Shown here: piece by piece, positions 11,296-24,240 of the stretch
Layout: every line of letters starts with the position of its first letter
Position numbering within the stretch: the first letter of the stretch is position 1
NCBI RefSeq assembly: GCF_030272615.1
Contig: NC_081414.1
Location: 336,834,002 to 336,898,001, forward strand
Source: Cryptomeria japonica
Taxonomy: Eukaryota; Streptophyta; Pinopsida; Cupressales; Cupressaceae
Length of the DNA stretch: 64,000 nt
Direction of reading: 5' to 3'
Position numbers and translations under genes: made by a program
The notes under the pieces: generated by a model
Database searches by the model: none
What the model was told of the DNA's origin: nothing
The model's input: only the letters and a program-made list of their open reading frames with translations

Positions 11296-13384
11296 TGTAG
11301 TGTCCACCCTTGATTTAAACTGTTTTCACCAAAGTTGACTATTATTTTATGTTTGATAGACTTATCTAGACTATATTTGATGATTTGGATGATGATTACT
11401 CATGTGTTTCAGTTACTTAATATTGATGTTAGAAGCTATTGAACATATGCTATTTTGATGATCTATGTGGATGTTGATACTATCGTTATTGATCATGTGA
11501 TTTGATGGATATATGTATGTGATGATTTCATATGCTTACTATGTGATGGATCATTGATAGATTATGTTGATCATGGATTTGATGCTGACTATGATTATGC
11601 TAACCCTATTTCATGGCTACATATAATGAGATGTGTTTGATTATTGTATGATTGTCTTTGTAAGAGGGATGATGTCACATCACTCATTACGAGCGGGATG
11701 TGTCGTCGTGATTCCCTATCACTTGTCTATTATGAGATATATACATATGTTGTATCGATGTTGTTTTGTGGTTGCAGGATCTTGCAGGTACCAGACATTG
11801 ACTTCACCTGGCTTCACAGGTCTGAGCGTGTCTTTAATTACAATGGCTTATATGGTTTGGAGATGATATGAGTTCCCTACACATACTCTAGGTCTAAGGT
11901 ATTCACCATGTGTCGTAAGTGTCTTGGAGTAATTATCCACGTCAGTTAGTGAGTTTGATCTTTTCAATATTATCAGTATGTTTAGAGATGGTTGATTTAT
12001 TTGGTTATGTTTAGATTAATTATTTGATCCTTGATGTGTGATTTTATAATTAATAATGTTCATTTTTAATGTATTTAATTTATTGGCCTTGAGTATTTAA
12101 TTATTTGATATTTTATGTTTAATTATTTTGTGTGATTTTAATATTTATTTGGTATTTATTGTTTAATCTTTATTGGTATTTAATTATTTATTTATTGCCT
12201 ATGGTTTAATAGTTCATTTGATATTCAATATTTATTTGGCTTTTTATTTTATTTATGAGCTTTTGGTTTTAATTTCCCTATTTGATTTATTTATGGCTTA
12301 TGTTTTATTTATATAGTGGACTTTACTTAATAGTGGGAGTGTATGAACACATTTGAATAAAATAATAATATCTTCCCACTTAGTTGTATAAGAAGATTTT
12401 GTGTTATTTCTACCTACCCTCCATTCTCATTGGTTGAATTTGAAATGAAAAATATAAAACTAAACTAACATGGGGTTGGTAGAAAATATTATATTTTGGT
12501 TTATTTTCATTGGCTAGGGTTTTTGCTTTTTATTTCATTTTATTGGGTAGTCTGGGCTTGTTGTCTGGTTACCATTCTTGGAGATTTTTTCTGAAACATT
12601 TGGATTTTGGCTTGTTTTGTTGGAGCTTGAGTTTGAATTATGGATTTGGGGCTCTTTGTCAAATTTCTTCCATTACTTCTAAATCTAGGTTGGAGCTTCT
12701 GTCTTTTGTAAAGATTATTTTATCTATGTGTATTCTCCGTGTCTACAGAAATTGTAGTTTGTGGCTTTTATTTGGGGAAAAGATTTATTGTATAGTTTAT
12801 ACTATAGTTTTGGAGAAATATTTATGTGCATATATTTTAATATAAAGTTCAACTATAGGGCTTGGGAAAAATACTTTGTTTTCATAGGTTGGGTGTGTTG
12901 TCGTGGATGCACGGCTCTGTGTAATTTCTATTGCTTGAATCTTGGCATTCAGATTTCTTAGTGTAGTTTGGTTGGAAGGATTTTTGAAGAATTTGATTGT
13001 GCTCAGCAGATTTGGGTTTATTTGTGAGATTCGATTTCTCCTGTGATTTTTCTGCACAGGTATAACCATGAAGGAAGTTCGCAGAGAGTTAATCTATCTC
13101 CCCTTGTCTTTAATTTATTTTATATGATATTCTTTGTGTTTCTGGAGTGTGGTTTTATCTAGAGAATGTGATTCAGTCTTGGATTTAGTTATCTACATTT
13201 AGTTTTTTGTGTATTATGTAAGGATAGCCCTTATGTTCAAATTGTGTTTTCTCCTTCATATATTTATGGATTTGAGTTTTGTTTGTTGCTTCCATTTCGT
13301 CTTGATTGGGCATCACTTTTTCAGTTGGTTTTGGGACTTCATTTTTAAGTTAGACTCGAAATTTTACTGCTATTCATGTTTTCT

Positions 13385-13622
13385 ATCATCTGAGTCATAT
13401 GTGCTAAAACAGTTGTTGTATGCACTAAATTTTTGTTCACATGCACTATTTATTCTATCTTATGCGTTATTATGTTGATTGTATGTGTTGTTCTGTCTTT
13501 TGTATGTGTTGAAGTTCTGGTCATATGCACAGAAAGATGTTTTATATGCGCTGAAAGAATAATCATATGCACTGAGTAATTAGTCATATGCGCTAAAATA
13601 AGTATCATATGCGCTATTCTAT
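13385..13622 (+). repeat. Expanded TATGCGCTA-like motif cluster in B 3' LTR
   Basis: Counterpart of the block at 4246-4412. It has about ten CATATGNGCT/TATGCRCT-like units (variants include TATGCACTA and TATGTGTTG) and is roughly 60-80 bp longer than in the other LTR. Confidence 0.55.
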
Positions 13623-15362
13623 GGATTTTCAGTATTTTTCTCAGTTTGATTTTTTCTTTGGCTTTTTTTTTAATCTGATTTTGTACCAGAGGCTTTTCGA
13701 ATGTTTATTGATGATTTTTCAAATTGTACATTTAATCGATTTGATGAATCTTTTGTGGTTTCGCTTCTATATGATCTTTATGATGGATTTATTCCTCTAT
13801 CATGTTGAGAAGTCATGGTAGAGAGTTATATATTGTGCTCAATCTAGCAAATTGATGTGCCTTGTTGTTGTTAGTTATTTCATTTGATGAGCAGTTTTGG
13901 TTATCTTATTGATGCATTTTCATGCTATGAGGCTCTTGATATTTATTTGGCTTTATGACCTTTGGATGGTCATGTACGTGTATGGTTGTATGATGATTAT
14001 GATTTTAGATTTGATTGTTATTATGAACCTCTTGTTGCATTTATTGTTTGGACCATGTTAGGGGGAGTGGGCTTCCATGTGATGACCAAGGTCACGAGAG
14101 ATACACTTACATGAGGTTCCTTGTAAGGATGCATGAAGTGTAGACCCCCATGGCACATTAGGAGTTTACCATGATTCATAAATAAGTGATAACTTAATAA
14201 TTGATGGGTTGGGTAGTTAGATCCATTAATAAGATAATAAATTGATTTGAGTCTCATGACTTAGTCCTAGGGAGGATATTTTAGGATAAGCATGAGAAGG
14301 CCGTGAAGACAATAAGATAATCTCCTTTGGTCTCTCGTAGGTTGAGATGGCTCTACATGTCCATCAAAATAGAGCCTTATATTATTATGTTCTGAGGATG
14401 GCATGTGATGACACTCCACTCCTACATGTTTTCCCTTGATGAATTATGATTATGCCCTATTGGATGTATTTATGTCTTGATGAGTTATATGCCTCTGGGA
14501 GTGTATTCTTGTTGTTTCATGTGGGTTCTTGCATGAGTGTCATTGTTTGGTTAGTCTCTTTGGTTAGAGTTCCAGCTTAGGTCTAGAGTGTATGTTGGGA
14601 CCTTGTCTCATTTCCTAGCACGGGGGGTGGTTCCTTTGGTTCCACATGGTCGGGTGGTTGGTTCTTTTTTATCCATTGGGATGTTCTCTTGGATTCTTCA
14701 TGTGTAGATGTGGATACTTCTTCATGATGATTATGGGTGTACCTTGTAGCAAATATTTGTAATGAATATGATGAAATATATGTAATATTCTTGTATGTAG
14801 TAGTTGGAATCTTGTAGTAGGAAGAGCTACGCTCATTATGTATTCTATATACTTGTAATTGTAAGATGGATTGTAGTTGGATTTGGGACTATGTTATACA
14901 TTGTAATGAGATATTAGGGATGTAATTGTATTATTGTAAGGATGTGATCTATGTATCTTAGAATTCAATGGTTATGGGTTAAATAGAATTGAATTTGTAT
15001 TATGGTTTAACTATATTACTTTATGGAATGTTTAGAAAGCAAGTTAGAATGCAAAGTAACCTTAGAAGAAGAATGTTCAAAGAGTAAGAAATGATTGTGT
15101 TAGAAAGGATTAATATGATTAGTAAAGGTGGATCATATCTATGCATTAGGATTGCATTATCGTGAAAAGGAAAAGAGCATGTAGATACGAAATGTTGGGT
15201 TAAAACATATTTGGATTTGGTGCATAAAATGAATGTAGGATTATGGGATTGTCTTGCATTTTAAATTAGGAATGAAATATGGTAGTAGAATGGTATGATG
15301 GCATGCATATCAAGATGGATAGATAATCTGGTAGGTTTCATATCTCATGGTTAGGAAATTAA

Positions 15363-15367
15363 ATATG
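15363..15367 (+). repeat. Target-site duplication of element C, left copy
   Basis: ATATG immediately precedes C's first base. The same five bases follow C at 27044-27048. Confidence 0.9.
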
Positions 15368-17052
15368 TGTAGTGTCGTAAATTATACACCCTTGTTAGGG
15401 TGGTACAATTTCACACTTAGGTTAGCACCCACCTTAGTGTGTCTTGCATCTTGCATTTATAATTTTCCTTTAAGCATTTAATGAATTAATTAAATTAAAT
15501 ATAAAGTCATGTTTCATCTCTTTATACACCATAAAATTGGGCCCTTTGCCCTAAGTGTGCCCTTTTTTGTTTTATTCCTTCAATAAATTATTAAATCATA
15601 AACCCTAATTATGTCTTATTTCGACCTTTAAGGCCCGATTTCACATATCAAAACACCTCGAAATCAGTCATAACTTTAGGATTCTCTCTAATATCGTCAT
15701 ATCTAACGGCTCTAAAAATTTGGTGAAAATTTGGTTGGACCGTGGCGGGAGTGCACATGATCCTCATCTTTTTTCCCGAAATTTTGAGAGCATAATTCTA
15801 TGATATTATAATGCTTTGCCCCCAAAATATTGGTAGGAAATTAAATTTCTAGGTCGGCCTAAAGATAGAACCAAGTAAAAATTAAGATCTAGGGTTTCAT
15901 ACATAAGAGCTCTCTTTCTTCATTTGAAGGCAACTAAGATCGAAGGGAATCGGAACTAGGAAAACGATTTTGGAGCAAGCATAAGGAGCCTTCTATATAG
16001 TGAAAGAGAAGCCTATGAGGAGTCTTCAACAACATTCAAAAACACTCAACAACATTTCATCAATCATTCATCATCAATTAGGAGCCTTGGAGACATTGAA
16101 GAGTGATAGAAGATCTAGTGGCAATATCTCTCCCTTGGAGATTGGTATGATTTCATGTTATTTTCATGTCTTTGTATGAGCTTCTTTACATCAATTTACA
16201 TATTTAGATTCATGCTTTAGATCATTTAGCATATTTTATTTGAAGCATTGTCATTTATATTCACATTTACATTTAGGGTTTACTCTCATGCATAGGGTAG
16301 CTCTAGTTTCTTTCATTTTAGGATCTTGCATACACACAAGGTTCTAGCACACACATTTTCTACATTGTTGACTATTTGTGGTGTAAATAACTAGCATAGG
16401 GGTTTGACTAAGGCAAAACCCTACATAGCCACCCAAACCTTCCCTTTTCAGTTGCAGGTGCAGAAACAGGCATCCGAGAGCAGTTTCAAATCAGGAAAAG
16501 GCATTAGAACCACCCAGAAGTCTCAAATTTGCAAAAACTTGTCAAGTACAAGGGCGTGCCACCCTATCCCTACCTAGGACAGGGGCATGGCGCCATGGTC
16601 CCCCTCAAAAATAGTCATTTTCAACAAGTTTCATCTTCAGAACCTTCAGATTCCATCTCTCCAGTTACAGCTCTCTATCAGATCATCAGGGACAATGGCA
16701 TGGCACCCTAGTCCTGGTCAGTTTGGCTTAGTTTTTAGCATTAGGTACACATCCAAATTCCTTCCCCTTTCATTCTTTCCATGTCTCAGTTTCAAATCTG
16801 CAAGTTTATGCAATTTCAAGTTCATTTATGCTTCATTCTTCATCTCCTAATCTAGTTGATCAATCAAACCCTATTTTCTCTCATCATTTACAACAAGAGG
16901 AGTATAAATCCTAAGAGGTAACCCTTGGATCTCTCTTTCTCATAATAACTAGCCAAAGTGATCTATCTCCCTAGGCTCTTTCGTATTCCCAATATGTTGG
17001 CAAAAGTGGGATTATGTCCTAGCCACTTGATCTCACTTTTCCCGACTCCACA
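15368..17052 (+). repeat. 5' LTR of element C
   Basis: Starts TGTAGTGTCGTAAATT and ends CCCGACTCCACA, matching 25400-27043. Both copies share the motifs AAGGCCCGATTTC and GTTGCAG and a shared block around GGGGC(A/G)TGGC. By eye, 7 differences in the first ~100 bp and about 22 in a 240 bp middle segment. Confidence 0.9.
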
Positions 17053-17410
17053 TTTTAGTGAACCCGACATGAATCCAACCTTCTTCAATTTTGGTTTATG
17101 TTCTCAGATCTGAGTATTTTTTTCTATTTCAAATTCAAATTTACATTTACAAGTTTCAATTTCTTGCAAATTTCAAAAATTTAGAGGTTAATTTTGTTAA
17201 AACCCTAATTTTTCAATTCAAAATTGAACTTGTGGATAGCTTAATTTGGAACATTAATTTCAGATCTGATTTAGGAACACATTTCACTCATAAATTTTAT
17301 TTTCTAAATCAACATTTAGAGTGTTTGCATTGGTTAAAATTGAACATTTCCTTCTATTTTGCATATGTTATCATTTGAAAGAGGAAAATTTTTGCCATGA
17401 TGCATTCATT
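17053..17410 (+). other. Leader of element C
   Basis: Sequence directly after the 5' LTR begins TTTTAGTGAACCCGACATG. It should include the primer-binding site, but I cannot match it to a specific tRNA by eye. The rest is AT-rich without a recognisable feature. Confidence 0.4.
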
Positions 17411-19444
17411 TCATAAATGTGATAAGGTTAGCTTCCCTTGCTTCAATTTTTCAATCTCTTAAAGAAACTCCTCCTATCTATGACAACATTTTAGTGCCTA
17501 AAATATTTGTTGCCAACCCCTTCAAAACTATCCTGTGCTCTAAGGATGGAGATTTGAAGAGTGATCTTGACAATTCTCCTAAAGTGTGCCCTTCCCATCT
17601 AGCTATCTTAGAAGAAGAGGATGATATCATAAACACCTTTCTTATTGTTACTTTACCTTCTTTACATGATGCCTCTCTAAGTGAAAAGGTATTGATGGGC
17701 ATTGACTTATCTTCTCCTACATTGGTCTTACCAATGGGACCATGTTAGTGCAACAAGAGGTTATGAGCATTTCGTTCAGAGATCTCCTTCCTAAGCATGA
17801 ATCTTTGGAGAAAGATGTCCATTTCCCTCATAAAGAACACTCCCCTCATGAGGATCATTTTGTGCAAGAAGATGGTATTATCCCTACTTTTCCTAGGGAT
17901 GGCATCTCCTCTTTTGACTTCAACAAAATTCCCACTAGAGATGATGCATTAATGAGAAATTCTTCTCCTTGATCTAAAGCTTGTCTTACCTATAAATATG
18001 CCTTAGAGAAAGAAGATGAAATCATAATCAATTTCCTTAATGCTCTCTCCCCTAAAGATCCTATTGAACACATTTTGATGCTAGAGGATGATTTAAACAC
18101 ATGTATGATTCTCTCCCTCTTAAGGATGAATAATTAATGAACAATTTTATCCCTTCTCCCAAAATTGGTAATAAGGATATCTTTTTGCAAGATATTTCTA
18201 ATATTTTTTTCAATAACCTCACTATTTGGGATGAACCATTAGAAGAAGGTGTTGATTATTCTCTACCCTATGAGAGTAACCCCTTGATAGCACCTCACCT
18301 CTCATAAATCTCAATCATTTTCCCTCTAAAGGTAAAGCGTCTCATTATCCCCAACTAGGTTCTACTCATAAGGATACCTTAGTTCAAGAAGAGATTGTTA
18401 ACATCTCTTTCAAATATCTCCCTCTCAAAGGTGAAATTTTGGAGAGTAATGTTGATCCTTCTCCTAGATATTTTATTCCCCGTGTAGATCCTTTGATAAT
18501 AGAGGATGATATGACCCTTCCTAATAATATTCTTCCTTTTAAAACAGCAATGCCTACTTCTAGTCTACTTCCTTTAATGATCTTGTTCCTTCTAGTACTC
18601 TTGATTCTTCTACTCAATCGGAATCTCCTTCCAAGGATATATTTTCCCCCGAAGGAGTGCTCTTAGATGATGATTGGGGATCTATAGACTTTACCCCTAC
18701 TTTTATAGGAGATTATAGAGTATCTTGGAAAGGATCAAAGTCTGAGAAGGAGATATCTGAGGAACCTAAAGAGCAACCCACTTTGTCTAAACAGCTAAGT
18801 AACCACTTTGTGGCTGCTTCTAATTCAAATAATTCTATAAATCCTTCCTCTAATTCATATAGCCTTGAGACATCTGAGGCATCACCATCTCTTTCTGATT
18901 TGGCATCCCTTTATGGCCCTGGTTTTCACATTTTAGCTAAGAGTGGCTACGATGGCAATGATTGTGGCACAAATGAACAAGGAATTCAAGTTCCTTTACA
19001 ACATAATACACATGAATCTTCATTTGTACTTGGATATAATCCCTCTAAGCCTACCAAAGCATCTAAAAGACCATCTCTCCATGTGTGCTATATTTAGTAG
19101 TGATGATGACAACACCTCAATTAAATCATCTTTTACTTCTTTCAACACTCATCCATTTCATAAGGAAATCTTGGTGATGAATGAATCTCTTTATGAGTCT
19201 CCTCAAGATATTTCTAATCCCACTTATGAGACTTTATCTTCTACTCATTTTAAAATCCCTTCTTCTAGGAATAAGACTCTAATGAGTTACACTTATCCTT
19301 CTCCTAAGATTTCTTGTGTGCACGAAAAGTATGACTTAGTGGCCTGTTCTTCTCCTATAAACTTCTCTCTTTCTAAAGACTTTAATATTCATCATCTTAC
19401 ACATGTTTTTAATCTCATTTATAGTAGAGCATTTAACATGTCAT
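17411..19444 (+). pseudogene. Ser/Pro/Asp-rich ORF of element C, decayed, unknown function
   Basis: Runs of open frame at 17419-17748, 17742-17972, 18439-18666, 18657-19097 and 18943-19530 switch frame and are split by stops. The composition is repetitive and acidic with frequent short motifs such as LEEEDDIINTF, LPSLHDASLS, ILEEE, DDDWGSIDFTP and SSNSNNSINPSSNS. It has neither zinc knuckle nor capsid or polymerase motif. The frame is cut at about 19445 by element D and can be followed for a few codons beyond 24331. It may be the only protein of this non-autonomous family. I cannot assign it to a known family. Confidence 0.5.
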
Positions 19445-19499
19445 ATTCGAGTACCTGCAAGAAGTTGTGTCCACTTTTTGGCCAAAAAGTGGAAGTTTT

Positions 19500-20330
19500 T
19501 TCCCATTTTTTTCAATTTCATCATGTTTGACCTAAAGATTTGAGGCACTTAAAGAATGAATCTTGAAAAAATCCAGTAATAGAAAATGTAGTGATCGAAC
19601 TCTACTTTCCAAATATGTAATTTATTTTAATACCCAGATCTTAAAAATGAAGTTTGAATAGGCATTACTAAAACCTATAGTTTAAAAGTCACTTTTTAGG
19701 ACCATACCATGCTCGTGTACGGCAAGCATAACTTGACCTAAATGAAATTGTTTTTATAAATCCTTTTGGGAAAAGATCTATAACTCACTCGCCTTTGATA
19801 AGAATATTTTTTTGTAATTTTTTTCTGCATATTTTTTTTTTTTAATTTTTTATTGGGCATAATCATTGTTTTGAAAAATTCTTGTGTACGGCAAGCATAA
19901 TTTGACCTAAACTTAACATTTTTTGGTTTTTTTTTTAAAACTCTATAGAATTGTTTCTAATTTGATGCCATATAATTTTTTTTTCAAAAAACTTAGAGAT
20001 AAAAAAGTTATTAAAAAACTAAAAAACCATGTTATTTCGAATTTATGGACCTCTTTCATTAGTAATTATTTTAAAAATAAAAATATTGATCCATTTTTTT
20101 TAAAAATTACATATTTCGAATCTAGACAGTCTCTACTATAATGGGTTTTCATTGTTTAAAAAAATTCTAAAAATTTGGTGTTAAAATATATTTTTGAAGT
20201 CATTATTTTATATGAAGATTGATTTGGCCTTCAAGTTGCAGGTCAAACCAGGTCCAAGCCAAAGGGTCGGCTCTCCAAGCCATTTCCCAAGCCAAAACCA
20301 AAGCTACAACCGAACCAAAGTTTGAAATTT
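19500..20330 (+). other. Left-arm unique region of element D
   Basis: About 830 bp with no counterpart on the right side, where the matching interval is only about 60-80 bp. It contains two copies of GTGTACGGCAAGCATAA-TTGACCTAAA (19715-19741 and 19884-19911), long T runs, and a segment AAGCCAAAACCAAAGC. No credible coding sequence. The asymmetry suggests insertion into, or deletion from, one arm. Confidence 0.5.
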
Positions 20331-20630
20331 TTAGAAACGGGATCCCGTTTTTATTAAAATAATTAAAAACATATTCAGCAAATGGGATCCCATTTCAAAA
20401 CAAAGCGGGATCCCGTTTTGATCCCGTTTCAAAACAAAGCGGGATCCCGTTTCCCTTTTTTTTTTTTTTAAATAAACTATATAAACATTTTTATTTTATT
20501 TTTTATTTTTAATTTTTTTTAAAATAAACTATATATACATGAAATATAACATTTAAGTTTAAGTCACATTTCCCTTTGTATTTTTCCTTTCTTATACTTT
20601 AAGTTATATTTCATGTATATATTGGCAGGA
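20330..20630. repeat. Left inner inverted arm of element D (GGGATCCC cluster and AT-rich arm)
   Basis: Four to five copies of the palindrome AAACGGGATCCCGTTT or close variants (about 20334, 20380, 20405, 20441), then poly-T, then ACTATATATACATGAAATATAAC and TCACATTTCCCTTTG. The whole block is the reverse complement of 23950-24240. The ATACATGAAATATAAC piece is itself inverted again at about 20604-20622, so the arm can form a local hairpin. Confidence 0.7.
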
Positions 20631-20639
20631 TGTTTGAGA

Positions 20640-23600
20640 GTGGTTTCAGATCTCTAGGAGTTATAATACAGATTCTAGATTTTAGAAGATCTTATAAATT
20701 GTGAAGTAATAGGACCTATAATGTCATAATACAACCTATTATGTCAGAATAGGTCTCATTGTGACATAATAGGTCCTAATGTGTCATAATAGGTCGCATT
20801 GTGACATAATAGGTCCTATTGTGACATAATAGGTCCTATTATGACATAATACGACCTATTAAGTCGTAATAGGTCCTATTATGTCATAAGACCCCTCAAA
20901 AGGACCTATTATGACACTATACCTCTTACTAGGACCTATTATGACATAATAGGATCGATTATCACATAATAGGACCTATTATGTCATATAGATCCTATAA
21001 TGTCATAAGACCCCTTAAGAGAACCTGCCATGTGATAATTGATCCTATTATGTCATAAGACCCCTTAAGAGGACCTATTATAACATTATGCCCCTTAGCA
21101 GGACCTGTTAAAGGGTATTATGTCATAAAATGACCAATTATGACATAATAGGATCTATGATGATGTAATAGGTCCTATTATGACATTATAGGTCATATTA
21201 TGTCATAAAACCCCTTAAGAGGACCTATTATGACTTTATACCCCTTACTAGGACATGTTAAGGGGTATTATGTCATAATAGGACCTATTGCGACATAATA
21301 GGACCTATAATTTCATAATACGACCTATTATGTCATAATAGATCCCATTGTGACATAATAGGTCCTATTATGACATAATACGACTTATTATGTCATAATA
21401 CGACCTATTATGTCATAAGACCCCTTAAGAGGACCTATTATGACATAAGACCCCTTAGTAAGACCTATTATGACATATGTAGAGAAAGATAAGTTAGTTG
21501 GAAGAGAGAGATGGTAGGTTTAGAGAGAGTTGAGGGGTACTATGTCATAACAAGACTTATTATGACATAATAGGACCTATAATGTCATAATATGACCTAT
21601 TATATCATAATAGGTCACATTGTGACATAACAGGTCCTATTGTGACATAATAGGTCCTATTGTGACATGATAGGTCCTATTATGTCATAAGTCCCCATAA
21701 GAGGACCTATTATGACATTATACCACTTACTAGGACCTATTATGACATAAGACCCCTTAGTAGGACCTATTATGACATAATAGGATCGATTATCACATAA
21801 TAGGACCTATTATTTCATAATAGGTCCTATTATGTCATAAGACCCCTTAAGAGGACCTATTATGAAATTATACCTCTTACTAGGACCTATTATGACATAA
21901 TAGGATTCATTATCACATAATAGGACCTATTATGTCATAATAGGTCCTATAATGTCATAAGACCCCTTAAGAGGACCTTTCATGTCATAATAGGTCCTAT
22001 TATGTCATAAGACCCCTTAAGAAGACCTATTATGACATTATACCCCTTAGTAGGACTAATAATGACATAATAAGATCTATGATGATGTAATAGGTCCTAT
22101 TATGTCATCATAGGTCCTATTATGACATCATAGGTCATATTATGTCATAAAACCCCTTAAGAGGACCTATTATGACTTTATACCCCTTACTAGGACTTGC
22201 TAAGGGGTATTATGTCATAATAGGACCTATTATGACATAATAGGACCTATAATGTCATAATATGACCTATTATGTCCTAATAGGTCCCATTGTAAAATAA
22301 TAGGTCCTATTATGACATAATACGACATGTTATGTCATAATACGATCTATTATGTCATAAGACCCCTTAAGACATTATGACATTATACCTCTTATTATAC
22401 CTCTTACTAGGATATTATACCTCCTATTATACCTCTTACTAGGACATTATACCTCCTATTATGACATTATACCTCTTACTAGGACCTATTATGACATAAG
22501 ACCCCTTAGTAGGACCTATTATGACATATGTAGAGAAAGATAAGTTGGTTGGGAGAGAGAGATGGTACTTTTAGAGAGAGTAAAGGGGTGTTATGTCATA
22601 ACAGGACCTATTGTGACATAATAGGACCTATAATGTCATAATACGACCAATTATGTCATAATAGGTCACATTGTGACATAATAGGTCCTATTGTGACATA
22701 ATACGACCTATTATGTCATAATAGGTCCTATTATGTCATAAGACCCTTTAAGAGGACCTATTATGACATAAGACCCCTTAGTAGGATCTATTATGACATA
22801 ATAGGATTGATTATCACATAATAGGACCTATTGTGTCATAATAGGTCCTATAATGTCATAAGACCCCTTAAGAGGACCTATTATGACATTATACCCCTTA
22901 GTAGGACCTGTTAAAGGGTATTATGTCATAATAGGACTAATAATGACATAATAAGATCTATGATGATGTAATAGGTCCTATTATGTCATCATAGGTCATA
23001 TTATGTCATAAAACCCCTTAAGAGGGCCTATTATGACTTTATACCCCTTACTAGGACTTGTTATGAGGTATTATGTCATAATAAGACCTATAATGTCATA
23101 ATGCGACCTAATATGTCATAATAGGTCATATTATGTCATAAGACCCCTTAAGAGGGCCTATTATGACATAAGACCCCTTAAGAGGGCCTATTATGACATA
23201 AGACCCCTTAGTAGGATCTATTATGAGATAATAGGATCAGTTATCACATAATAGGACCTATTATATCATAATAGGTCCTATAATGTCATAAGACCCCTTG
23301 AGAGGGCCTATTATGACATTATACCCCTTTGTAGGACTTGTTAAAGGGTATTGTGTCATAATAGGACTAATAATGACATAATAATATCTATGATGATGGA
23401 ATAGGTCATATTATGTCATCATAGGTACTATTATGACATCATAGGTCATATTATGTCATAAAACCCCTTAAGAGGACCTATTATGACTCAATACCCCTTA
23501 CTAGGACTTGTTAAGGGGTATTATGTCATAATAGGACCTATTGTGACATAATAGGACCTATAATGTCATAATGCGACCTATTATGTCATAATAGGTCCCA

Positions 23601-23760
23601 TTGTGACATAATAGGTCCTATTATGACATAATACGACCTATAATGTCATAATAGGTTATATTATGTCATAAGACCCCTTAAGGGGACCTATTAAGACATT
23701 ATACCTCTTACTATGACCTATTATGACATAAGACCCCTTAGTAGGACCTATTATGACATA
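20640..23760. repeat. Palindromic tandem satellite array inside element D
   Basis: About 3 kb of short units alternating TATTATGACATAATAGG and TATTATGTCATAATAGG with the spacers GACCCCTTAAGAGGACC, ACCCCTTAGTAGGACC and ACTAGGACC. TTATGACATAA and TTATGTCATAA are reverse complements, so a unit such as CCTATTATGTCATAATAGG is a near-perfect inverted repeat with one central mismatch. Units of about 20-25 bp are arranged in higher-order blocks. A GA-rich marker, GACATATGT(A/C)GAGAAAGATAAG, recurs at 21472, 22523 and 23755 (spacing about 1.05 and 1.23 kb). Its last copy runs straight into D's right arm. Confidence 0.85.
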
Positions 23761-24240
23761 TGTCGAGAAAGATAAGTTGGTTGGGAGAGAGAGATGGTAT
23801 GTTAAGAGAGAGGTAGAGATGTATATATAGAGAAATATAGGTAGGTAGGGGGTAAGGGGAGGTGTATAGAGAGAGCAGAGATAAAGAGTAAAGAGTTAAG
23901 GATGTGAGAGAGTGGTAGAGACATAGTTTTAGATTTTGGGAGAGAGTGGACAAAGTGAAATAGAAAGGAAAAAAAAGACAAAGAGAAATGTGACATGTAT
24001 AAATTTTATATTTCATGTATATATAGCTTCTATTTGTTATTAAAAAAAAAAAAATTTAAAAAAAAATTTAAAAAAAATTTAAAAATTAAAAAAAAGGAAA
24101 CGGTAAAACGGGATCTCGTTTTGTTTTTGAAACGGGATCCCGTTTCTTAGATCTAGGCTCGGGATCCCGAAGCTAAACGAGATCCTATTTCAAATTTTGG
24201 CTCGAGATCCCAACGTGAAACGGGATCCCGTTTCGTTTTT
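23761..24240. repeat. Right inner arm of element D: GA-rich segment, AT arm, GGGATCCC cluster
   Basis: GA-rich strand (23765-23990), then AAATGTGACATGTATA and TATTTCATGTATATATAG, poly-A, then palindromes AAACGGGATCCCGTTT at about 24131 and 24218 and variants at 24107 and 24160. From about 23950 it is the reverse complement of the left arm. The GA-rich part recurs inside the array as the higher-order marker. Confidence 0.7.

Noticed and set aside
15368-15384. C's LTR and B's LTR belonging to one family because both start TGTAGTG
   Set aside because: Only the first seven to eight bases agree; the bodies, lengths and internal regions are unrelated.
20640-23760. CRISPR-like array
   Set aside because: Repeats are directly abutting, diverged, palindromic and without unique spacers of even length, in a plant transposon context. 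It is a satellite.
20640-23760. Centromeric satellite
   Set aside because: The units are about 20-25 bp with no ~150-180 bp monomer, and the array is confined between the arms of element D. Nothing shows centromere function.
23738-24016. Minus-strand ORFs rich in Ser, Leu and Tyr near the right arm of D
   Set aside because: They are translations of the GA-rich tract and carry no protein-like signal.
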